DNA of 11,467 bases from Candidatus Babeliales bacterium. GTDB lineage: Bacteria; Babelota; Babeliae; Babelales; CAZZPM01. Location of the stretch: the NCBI GenBank assembly GCA_016763165.1, contig JAESUJ010000020.1, forward strand, positions 1-11,467, written 5' to 3'. The notes beneath the pieces are model-generated. The model worked only from the letters and a program-made list of their open reading frames with translations, made no database searches and was not told the DNA's origin. This document shows, piece by piece, positions 5,900-11,467 of this stretch. The position numbers and the translations under genes are program-made. Each line of letters opens with the position of its first letter. Positions within the stretch are counted from its first letter, which is position 1.

Positions 5900-7243
5900 T
5901 TATCGTTTGAAAAAATTTTTAAATTGAGCATTATTTTTCATTAGCTTAGCATATTGTTTAATTTGATCAAATTTTTGCAACATTTGATTAATTTCAGATG
6001 AAGTTGTTCCTGATCCTTTAGCAATTCGACGCTTGCGCTCACCATTCAACAAAGAGACATTAATACGTTCTGAAGGCGTCATTGAAGAAATAATAGCCCG
6101 TATTTTTTTAAGCTCTTTTTCTCCCTTCTGTATCATTTCAGGAGTCATAGAGCCCATTCCTGGCAGATATGAAGCAATTTTTTGCAACGAACCAAGATTT
6201 TGCAAATAGCCTAACTGCTGTAAAAAATCTTCTAATGTAAACCCACCAGACATCATACGACGCGAACTATCTTCTTGCTTTGCCTTGCTTTCAGAGCTTA
6301 ATGCTTTTTCAGTTTTTTCTATGAGCGTTGCAAAATCACCCATGCCAATAATTCGAGATGCTATACGATCTGGAATAAATGGCTCTATGTCACTGATTTT
6401 TTCTCCAGTTCCAAGAAAAAAAATTGACTTTTTTAGCGCATAATAAAAAGAAAAAGCAGCGCCCGCTCTCGTCTCACTATCCATCTTAGTTAAAACAGCA
6501 CCATCAAAACCAATAGTTGATACAAAAGACTGAGCAACAGCAAGTGATTCTTGTCCAGTCATAGCATCCAGAACTAAAATCTTTTTTTGTGGACGAACAA
6601 TTTTATCAATATCCTTAAGTTCTTGCATGAGAACATCATCAACATGCAAACGTCCAGCTGTATCAACAATTAAAACATCATACCCTTGTTGACGAGCATA
6701 CTTCATAATTTCTGTGGCAGCATCAAGAGGGTTATTAGCTTCGGCACGATAAAAATCTATTTTACTCTCTTGAGCTAATATTTCTAATTGATCGATAGCT
6801 GCAGGTCTATAATAATCAACTGACGCAACAATAATTCGTTTTCTTTTTCCTTTTTCTGCTTCTTTTTCCTTAATAGCATATGCTATTTTTGCCGTTGTTG
6901 TAGTTTTTCCTGATCCTTGAAGGCCCAAAACCATCATCGTCAACGGATATTGAATAGGCCAAAACTTTTCGCTCTCTTTTGATCCTAAAAATGCGGCTAG
7001 CTCGTCTTGAACAACTTTAATAATGTAATGACCAGGGTTGATATTCTTTTGAAGATCTTGCCCCTTTAAGGATTCGGTTACAGTAGTTAAAAATGTTTTC
7101 GCTAAGTCCTGAGGAACATCAGCATCAATTAAAGCATCAAACAGTTGATCAAAAGCTTTATTAATATCTGATTGTGTTAGACGAGACTTCCCGTTTAACC
7201 AATCAAACATTCCTGAAAAACGATCCGAAAGAAAATTAAACAT
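5900..7243 (-). CDS. ffh: Signal recognition particle protein Ffh (SRP54)
   Basis: Ffh binds signal sequences and 4.5S RNA and delivers ribosome-nascent chains to FtsY through paired GTPases. The 447-aa length is normal. The N domain is residues 1-95. The G domain shows GLQGSGKT (107-114), SVDYYRPAA (141-149), DTAGR (194-198), TKMD (252-255) and the GTGEK motif (278-282). The M domain contains the PGMGSM finger-loop anchor (361-366) and the RNA-binding RKRRIAKGSG (403-412). Two features are unusual. The normally conserved DGDARGGAA after TKxD reads SETRAGAA. The M domain has only 8 Met in about 118 residues and no Met/Gly-rich tail. A good promoter lies 45-73 nt upstream, so the gene probably heads the ffh-rpsP-khpA-trmD transcript. 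Confidence 0.96.
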   Translation of the reverse strand: MFNFLSDRFSGMFDWLNGKSRLTQSDINKAFDQLFDALIDADVPQDLAKTFLTTVTESLKGQDLQKNINPGHYIIKVVQDELAAFLGSKESEKFWPIQYPLTMMVLGLQGSGKTTTTAKIAYAIKEKEAEKGKRKRIIVASVDYYRPAAIDQLEILAQESKIDFYRAEANNPLDAATEIMKYARQQGYDVLIVDTAGRLHVDDVLMQELKDIDKIVRPQKKILVLDAMTGQESLAVAQSFVSTIGFDGAVLTKMDSETRAGAAFSFYYALKKSIFFLGTGEKISDIEPFIPDRIASRIIGMGDFATLIEKTEKALSSESKAKQEDSSRRMMSGGFTLEDFLQQLGYLQNLGSLQKIASYLPGMGSMTPEMIQKGEKELKKIRAIISSMTPSERINVSLLNGERKRRIAKGSGTTSSEINQMLQKFDQIKQYAKLMKNNAQFKNFFKR

Positions 7244-7287
7244 ATGCTAAAACTCTCTTAAAAAATTTATATATACAATTAAAAAAC

Positions 7288-7316
7288 ATAATATAAGTAT
7301 TGACTGATAATATCAA
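7288..7316 (-). promoter_or_regulatory. Sigma70-type promoter for the ffh cluster
   Basis: Read on the minus strand, TTGATA (7316-7311) and TATTAT (7293-7288) each match the -35 and -10 consensus at 5 of 6 positions, with an optimal 17-bp spacer. Transcription would start near 7281 and give a leader of about 38 nt before the ffh ATG. The site separates ffh from the upstream tRNA. AT-rich DNA gives false hits, but spacing and position are both good. Confidence 0.6.
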
Positions 7317-7324
7317 CTGCTATC

Positions 7325-7363
7325 TCTAACATTAAAAAATAATCTTAAAAAAAGAATGTTAGA
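7325..7363. repeat. 9-bp inverted repeat between tRNA-Phe and ffh
   Basis: TCTAACATT (7325-7333) and AATGTTAGA (7355-7363) are perfect inverted arms around a 21-nt A-rich loop. No adjacent T run follows on either strand, so it is not a typical terminator. It lies directly upstream of the ffh promoter, and may end the tRNA transcript or bind a regulator. Confidence 0.3.
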
Positions 7364-7462
7364 AGTAACGATTGTGAAGATTATTTAGAGTCAGATTTCA
7401 AAATTACTTAAAGGTTTCTCTAAGTCTTACTGACTAACGAGCCATAACTTTTATACAAAGAT

Positions 7463-7538
7463 TGGTGCCGGGAGACGGAATCGAACCGACGACACAAAGA
7501 TTTTCAGTCTTTTGCTCTACCAACTGAGCTATCCCGGC
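7463..7538 (-). tRNA. tRNA-Phe (GAA)
   Basis: Read on the minus strand this is a standard 76-nt cloverleaf. The acceptor stem GCCGGGA/TCCCGGC is perfect, followed by A73 and an encoded CCA. The D arm is GCTC-AGTTGGTA-GAGC. The anticodon loop CTGAAAA sits on AAAGA/TCTTT, with anticodon GAA (7505-7503). The variable loop is GTGTC and the T loop TTCGATT. The anticodon stem is weak, with four A-U pairs and one G-C. The T stem GTCGG/CCGTC contains a U50-U64 mismatch. All other conserved positions are normal, so it should be functional. Confidence 0.97.
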
Positions 7539-7645
7539 AACCTTATCAATTAACTTTTATTTCAAGAAAAAATCTTAAAATAAAGATGCGCACTTTAAAA
7601 AGAAATAAATTTCTCTTACCAGAAACAGATCATAGTTAGTACCAA

Positions 7646-7674
7646 AAGATATCCTGCCATAAGAGCTTTGTCAA
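7646..7674 (-). promoter_or_regulatory. Probable tRNA-Phe promoter
   Basis: On the minus strand a perfect TTGACA -35 (7674-7669) is followed after 17 bp by TATCTT (7651-7646), a 4 of 6 match to the -10. The start would be near 7639, leaving a leader of about 100 nt that needs 5' processing before the tRNA begins at 7538. No better pair is visible closer to the tRNA. Confidence 0.45.
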
Positions 7675-7696
7675 CTAAAAAAGCCTATTTTATTTT
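7668..7696 (+). promoter_or_regulatory. Possible promoter for the barrel protein-mreB unit
   Basis: TTGTCA (7668-7673, 5 of 6) and TATTTT (7691-7696, 4 of 6) are 17 bp apart on the plus strand. The -35 lies almost exactly on top of the minus-strand -35 of the tRNA promoter. The leader to the ATG at 7812 would be about 110 nt. The -10 is weak and sits in a T-rich tract. Confidence 0.35.
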
Positions 7697-7785
7697 TTTA
7701 ATCATGACTTTTAACAAGGAGTTCCTTTTTTATATTTACAGTTCGCTGAAAAAAATTTAATCTACCAGAGGTGTAAAGGAATTTT

Positions 7786-7815
7786 TTGAACTCAACCACA
7801 GGAATTTTTCTATGA
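7786..7815 (+). other. Possible 9-codon leader ORF coupled to the barrel gene
   Basis: A TTG at 7786, with AAAGGA at 7775-7780 five bases upstream, opens nine codons (MNSTTGIFL if TTG is read as Met). The TGA at 7813-7815 overlaps the ATG of the next gene (ATGA). It contains that gene's own ribosome binding site AGGAA (7800-7804). This could be translational coupling or chance; TTG starts are rare and the peptide is very short. Confidence 0.2.
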
Positions 7816-9149
7816 AACAAAAAACAGCAATAAAATTTGTAGCATTTTTTTTGTTAACATTATGGACTGTAAATCATAATCTCATTGCAGCACTTCAGAC
7901 AAATCACATTTTTCATACCCCAATCAGAACGCGAGATTTTTTTTACAATAATAAGACACAAAGCTCTGGAAGCTTTTTCTTTTCTCATGCAAAAAAAGGA
8001 TTCAACTTTAATGAAAAAAAAGTCAGTGTTTTGAGCCTTGATGGCGAATACAACCTAAAAGAGATCACAAAAGCTCTTGATATTTATAACAATGACTTAG
8101 AAAACAATACATACGTAAATCCACTTGGAAAACTAAGTACTGACTACTTAGGAAGAAATGCTATTTACGATAATGCGGTTACCATTCAAACATATGGTAT
8201 CAATATTTCTCATGAACAGCGACTGTTTAAAGACCTTCTTTTTTTCGGTGTGAAGCTTCCCATCGTACATCTAAGAACACATAACAAAACAGTTTTTTCA
8301 ACAAAAAAATCTGATCCTTTTTTCAATGATATCTACAATAATGACCCAACTAAATGGCACAACATAGAAGTTGCCCGCCGAGACATACATCAAGAACTTG
8401 GACTACAAGGAAACTTATGGTCCCAAACGAGCATTGGCGACTGCGAGTTCCATCTTGCTTTACACAAAGCATGGGATCATGTTCTTATGTGCAAAAAAAT
8501 ACAACTCTCTTGTCGACTGGGAAGCGTTGCTCCTACAGGAATCGAACGAGATGATGATTATATGTCATCAGTTGCTTTCGGCAACAATGGCCATTGGAGT
8601 ATTTATGGCTCTTTAGGAGCTGAAGTCGAATTAAAACAGAACTTAACAACAGGAATTCTAACTTCCATTGTTTTTCCTTTATCGCATAAAGATCTACAAC
8701 AACGAATTGCCGTCTATGAAGAACCAAGCTATTTAAGTCCCTTAAAAATGGATATTAAGGTACAATCTGGAATACTCTGGTCTGTCGCTCCATATGTTAC
8801 TTTTGAAAATCTCTTGCAAGGAGCAAATCTTCATATAAAGTATACGTATATGCAACATACAAAAAACAAACTTACAGAGATTAATCATGATGACCCTGTA
8901 AAAAGCTACCTAACAAGAGCTGATGGCCTATTTGTTGACACAGAAGGTCTTTTACAGGTAAAACGATTAAAAGAACAGAATAAGTGGCACGAGCACTACC
9001 TAACATTTGAAGCAAACTACAATCCGCATCTTGCTCTAAAAAAATGGTGGTACGATCCACATTTTTATGCTCTATATAATTACCCCCTTGGTGGGCGTGG
9101 TGCCGCACAAAATTATCATTTTGAATTTGGAATAGTATTACACTTTTGA
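7812..9149 (+). CDS. Probable outer-membrane beta-barrel protein, unrecognised family
   Basis: I do not recognise the family. The 445-aa protein has a Sec signal peptide (MKQK, then hydrophobic 8-19, likely cleavage after Ala26 or Ala27). The remainder has many short strands of alternating polar and hydrophobic residues, for example around 128-150, 230-240, 262-288 and 318-346. Many Tyr, Trp and Phe are present, with no long hydrophobic helix. The last strand (YHFEFGIVLHF) ends in Phe with alternating hydrophobics, matching the C-terminal signal for BAM-dependent insertion. This supports an outer-membrane barrel, probably 10 or more strands. The start has AGGAA at 7800-7804, 7 nt before the ATG. 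The mreB start follows the stop after 33 nt. A periplasmic beta-rich protein is the main alternative. Confidence 0.7.
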   Translation: MKQKTAIKFVAFFLLTLWTVNHNLIAALQTNHIFHTPIRTRDFFYNNKTQSSGSFFFSHAKKGFNFNEKKVSVLSLDGEYNLKEITKALDIYNNDLENNTYVNPLGKLSTDYLGRNAIYDNAVTIQTYGINISHEQRLFKDLLFFGVKLPIVHLRTHNKTVFSTKKSDPFFNDIYNNDPTKWHNIEVARRDIHQELGLQGNLWSQTSIGDCEFHLALHKAWDHVLMCKKIQLSCRLGSVAPTGIERDDDYMSSVAFGNNGHWSIYGSLGAEVELKQNLTTGILTSIVFPLSHKDLQQRIAVYEEPSYLSPLKMDIKVQSGILWSVAPYVTFENLLQGANLHIKYTYMQHTKNKLTEINHDDPVKSYLTRADGLFVDTEGLLQVKRLKEQNKWHEHYLTFEANYNPHLALKKWWYDPHFYALYNYPLGGRGAAQNYHFEFGIVLHF

Positions 9150-9182
9150 TAGCAACATTTTTTGTTGTTGAGAGGTCTTTTT

Positions 9183-10217
9183 ATGAAATTTTTACCCGCA
9201 GTCCTTACACGTTATTTTTCAAATGATCTAGGCATTGATCTAGGAACAGCCAATACCATTATCTATGTAAAAAATAGAGGAATTGTTCTTGACCAACCAT
9301 CAGTTGTTGCAATAAAAACATCTACTCATGAAGTGCTCGCAGCAGGAGACAGAGCAAAAGATATGCTTGGCAAAACGCCTGAGAGCATTATCGCTTGTCG
9401 CCCTATGCGTGACGGAGTAATTGCCAACTATCAGCTAACAGAGAGCATGCTCAGATTTTTCATCAAAGAAGTACATAATAATCGTACAACGCTGGTAAGG
9501 CCACGCATGATTGTTGGTGTTCCTTCTGGAATCACACAAGTAGAAAAAAGAGCGATTGAAGACTCTGCTAAACAGGCAGGAGCACGCGAAGTACATACAA
9601 TTATGGAACCTATGGCAGCTGCCATAGGTGCTGGTCTTAACGTTGAAGATCCAACAGGAAATATGATTGTTGATATTGGAGGCGGAACAACAGAAGTTGC
9701 TATTATTTCTCTCAAAGATGTTGTTTATTGTAAGTCTGTTCGTATGGGTGGTGATGAAATGGATCGCGCCATTGTTCAGTACGTCAAACGCAAATACAAT
9801 CTTTTAATTGGAGAGCGTACAGCTGAAGTCATTAAAATCAACATAGGAACAGCAATGCTTGGATCCGAAGTTCAAGAAGCTACTATCAAAGGACGCGACC
9901 TCATGACCGGCCTTCCTAAGACATTAACTTTAACGGATGCTGAAGTTTTTGAAGCACTGACTGAACCGATCGCAATTATTATTGATGCAGTTAGATCTGC
10001 TCTTGAAAACACCCCTCCTGAGCTTTCTTCTGATCTTGCAGAACGAGGAATCACACTGGCTGGTGGAACATCTCAACTGAAAAATTTAACAACTTTACTA
10101 GAAGCAGAAACCAAGTTGCCTGTTCGACTTGCTGATGATCCACTTCGTTGTGTTATTACTGGTATTGGAAAAGTTCTTGATAATTTAGATTTTTTCAGAG
10201 ATGCATTGATGAGATAG
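9183..10217 (+). CDS. mreB: Rod-shape-determining actin homologue MreB
   Basis: MreB polymerises on ATP as membrane-bound filaments that guide lateral peptidoglycan synthesis. The 344-aa length is typical. Phosphate-1 is DLGTANT (19-25), phosphate-2 is DIGGGTTE (164-171), and the adenosine motif is AGGTSQL (293-299), where many MreBs have GGGALL. The N-terminus MKFLPAVLTRYF is suited to an amphipathic membrane anchor. The ATG at 9183 is chosen over a TTG at 9162: GAGAGG (9170-9175) lies 7 nt before it, and the protein then begins like other MreBs. It lies 33 nt after the barrel protein and is probably co-transcribed. MreC and MreD do not follow; the next gene is on the opposite strand. Confidence 0.95.
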   Translation: MKFLPAVLTRYFSNDLGIDLGTANTIIYVKNRGIVLDQPSVVAIKTSTHEVLAAGDRAKDMLGKTPESIIACRPMRDGVIANYQLTESMLRFFIKEVHNNRTTLVRPRMIVGVPSGITQVEKRAIEDSAKQAGAREVHTIMEPMAAAIGAGLNVEDPTGNMIVDIGGGTTEVAIISLKDVVYCKSVRMGGDEMDRAIVQYVKRKYNLLIGERTAEVIKINIGTAMLGSEVQEATIKGRDLMTGLPKTLTLTDAEVFEALTEPIAIIIDAVRSALENTPPELSSDLAERGITLAGGTSQLKNLTTLLEAETKLPVRLADDPLRCVITGIGKVLDNLDFFRDALMR

Positions 10218-10388
10218 TTTTCTGACAACTCTGAACAACAGTAAAAATAACTAAGCTCTGCATCATTATCGTATGCGATTCTGGTGCAGGAACTCTCGAG
10301 CTACCATTAAACATTCAACAACTATTGTTCAAAAAGATTCTCGACTTATGTACAAGAAAAATAGCTCATAAACCGACCAAATAAAAAC

Positions 10389-10907
10389 TTACTTTATTGC
10401 TTTCTTAGATATAAAAAAAGGGAGTAATTGTTCATAAATATTTTCTATAGAACATGAAACTGGCTTAGTATTACTCAAAAGTGGCATAAAATTTGTATCA
10501 CCATGCCATCGTGGTAAAACATGCATATGGAGATGGGATGGAATACCTCCTCCACCAGCATCACCAAGGTTTAAGCCAACATTAAATCCATGAGGATTGA
10601 TGCTTTTTTTTAATGCTTCAATCGAAAAATTAACTTCTTCCATTATCGCAGCACGAACTTCTCCAGTTAATTCAAACAATTCACCTTTATGTTCGTATGG
10701 TAGAACCATCAAGTGACCACCAATGTACGGATACACATTCAGCATAGTAACAGTAAGTTCTGTTCGCTTTAAAATAAAAGATTTAGCATTATCTTTTTCT
10801 TGAAATGCTACACAAAAAACACATTCTTTGACGTCCAAAGAACCATTATTTTTTTTATCAATGTTCTCAATATATGACTGTCGCCATGGGGCATAAATTT
10901 TATCCAT
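10389..10907 (-). CDS. HIT-family nucleotide hydrolase/phosphorylase (Ap4A phosphorylase-like)
   Basis: HIT proteins cleave nucleotide phosphate-ribose conjugates through a catalytic histidine triad. Here the triad is HLHMHVLPRW (125-134), with His127 or His129 likely catalytic. The start MDKIYAPWR, the C29-V-F-C32 pair and the block HGDTNFMPLLSNTK (135-148) are characteristic of the Ap4A phosphorylase-like branch of HIT proteins. GGHLMVLPYEH (63-73) is also family-like; Cys29 and Cys32 may hold zinc. The ATG at 10907 is preferred over a TTG at 10949. The family begins at this point, and the promoter found upstream would leave only about 8 nt before the TTG. The protein is then 172 aa. Substrate cannot be decided from sequence alone. 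It is divergent from glyA. Confidence 0.9.
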   Translation of the reverse strand: MDKIYAPWRQSYIENIDKKNNGSLDVKECVFCVAFQEKDNAKSFILKRTELTVTMLNVYPYIGGHLMVLPYEHKGELFELTGEVRAAIMEEVNFSIEALKKSINPHGFNVGLNLGDAGGGGIPSHLHMHVLPRWHGDTNFMPLLSNTKPVSCSIENIYEQLLPFFISKKAIK

Positions 10908-10963
10908 ATGCTCACCAAATTCCTTTGCTTTTTCTATCCAAGTATGCAATCTTTCTATAAAGA

Positions 10964-10993
10964 ATTATATGCATAAAACTAAAAAATATACAA
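10964..10993 (-). promoter_or_regulatory. Promoter for the HIT gene
   Basis: On the minus strand a perfect TATAAT -10 (10969-10964) has TTGTAT as -35 (10993-10988) at an 18-bp spacing. Only the TTG of the -35 matches well. The start near 10957 gives a leader of about 50 nt to the ATG at 10907, which supports that start over the TTG at 10949. Confidence 0.5.
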
Positions 10994-11024
10994 TAAATTT
11001 AGCCAATGAAAAACAGGAGATTGT

Positions 11025-11467
11025 ATGGTATCAACACTCTTAAACAGATCCTACCCTGAAGGAAAACATATGTCTTCAACAATATCTTCTTTAATTGAAG
11101 AAGAAGCTCGTCGCCAACAAAATAGTATCAACCTCATCGCTTCTGAAAATTATGTTACTGTTGATGTTATGCGTGCAATGGGGTCTCACCTCACCAATAA
11201 ATATGCTGAGGGGTATCCTGGCGCTCGATATTATGGGGGATGTGAAACGGTTGATATCATAGAACAACGTGCTATTGACTCGGCAAAACAACTTCTTAAA
11301 GCAGAACATGTCAACGTGCAGCCACACTCGGGCTCTTCCGCAAACATGGCAGTTTATTTCAGTGTTTTAAAGCCTGGCGATACAGTTCTTGGTATGAATC
11401 TTGCTTCAGGTGGACACTTAACACATGGTCATCCAATAAACTTCTCAGGAAAACTTTTCAACTTTAT
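11025..11467 (+). CDS. glyA: Serine hydroxymethyltransferase, 3'-truncated by window edge
   Basis: GlyA is a PLP enzyme that converts serine and tetrahydrofolate to glycine and 5,10-methylene-THF, feeding one-carbon metabolism. The visible 147 residues include LIASENY (37-43), HLTNKYAEGYPGARYYGGCE (55-74), the phosphate-loop region NVQPHSGSSAN (97-107) and LASGGHLTHG (126-135), all SHMT signatures. The E. coli SGSQAN appears here as SGSSAN. The ATG at 11025 has an AGGAG (11015-11019) 5 nt upstream, so it is chosen. It adds about 15 residues over an internal ATG at 11070 that lacks a comparable site. The PLP lysine and the C-terminal domain are beyond the window. It is divergent from the HIT gene. 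Confidence 0.95.
   Translation, partial: MVSTLLNRSYPEGKHMSSTISSLIEEEARRQQNSINLIASENYVTVDVMRAMGSHLTNKYAEGYPGARYYGGCETVDIIEQRAIDSAKQLLKAEHVNVQPHSGSSANMAVYFSVLKPGDTVLGMNLASGGHLTHGHPINFSGKLFNF

Noticed and set aside
7704..7760. 18-codon ORF starting ATG in the barrel gene leader
   Set aside because: It has no Shine-Dalgarno before the ATG, which lies in a T-rich tract, and its composition shows nothing protein-like.
9153..9167. CAACA/TGTTG hairpin between the barrel gene and mreB as a terminator
   Set aside because: The stem is only 5-7 bp, the T run lies in the loop and not after the stem, and it sits against the mreB ribosome binding site.
9162..9182. TTG-started extension of mreB by seven codons
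   Set aside because: The ATG at 9183 has a well-placed GAGAGG, which lies inside the proposed extension. MreB proteins normally begin at about this point.
10258..10289. CTGCATC/GGTGCAG hairpin between mreB and the HIT gene as a terminator
   Set aside because: The stem has a G-U pair and an 18-nt loop, and no T run on either strand, so termination is not supported.
10908..10949. TTG-started 14-codon extension of the HIT protein
   Set aside because: It has no convincing ribosome binding site, the likely transcription start is only about 8 nt upstream, and the family begins at MDKIYAPWR.
11070..11072. Internal ATG as the glyA start
   Set aside because: The ATG at 11025 has a strong AGGAG at 5 nt, and the internal ATG has none comparable.

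Overview
The window reads as a compact, AT-rich chromosome of a Gram-negative-type bacterium. Genes are tightly packed, and several proteins have Sec signal peptides. There is an LptA/OstA-like periplasmic protein and a probable outer-membrane beta-barrel. Housekeeping families are recognisable but divergent and sit in unusual neighbourhoods. This style fits a reduced-genome lineage such as Candidatus Dependentiae (TM6) or a similar host-associated group. That placement is inference; no marker here proves it.

Region 1 (1-2420, + strand) is a tight probable operon: the 3' part of acpP, then ruvA (8-nt gap), mnmA (4-nt gap) and an lptA-like gene that overlaps mnmA by ATGA. Region 2 (2421-3720) holds one gene for an exported alpha-helical protein ending in an Arg/Ser-rich tail, built from seven in-frame 18-bp repeats. 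A strong bidirectional terminator closes it. Region 3 (3726-7538, - strand) is the classical SRP/ribosome-maturation cluster read right to left: tRNA-Phe(GAA), ffh, rpsP, khpA and an unusual trmD. The usual rimM and rplS are missing. TrmD is fused to a second SPOUT-type RNA methyltransferase domain, and its own TrmD domain has lost several normally invariant catalytic or substrate residues. Region 4 (7539-10217, + strand) has an outer-membrane-type protein of unrecognised family followed 33 nt later by mreB, with no mreC or mreD. Region 5 holds a HIT-family (Ap4A phosphorylase-like) gene on the - strand and, divergent from it, the 5' part of glyA running off the right edge.

Functionally the window mixes tRNA modification (mnmA, trmD fusion), translation and secretion (tRNA-Phe, rpsP, khpA, ffh), envelope and cell shape (acpP, lptA-like, beta-barrel protein, mreB), recombination (ruvA) and metabolism (HIT, glyA). 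The most noteworthy items are the fused, catalytically altered TrmD and the exported RS-repeat protein. I see no CRISPR array, insertion sequence, phage gene or defence system. No gene-free stretch exceeds 300 bases; the longest is 7539-7811, which contains a probable pair of divergent promoters.
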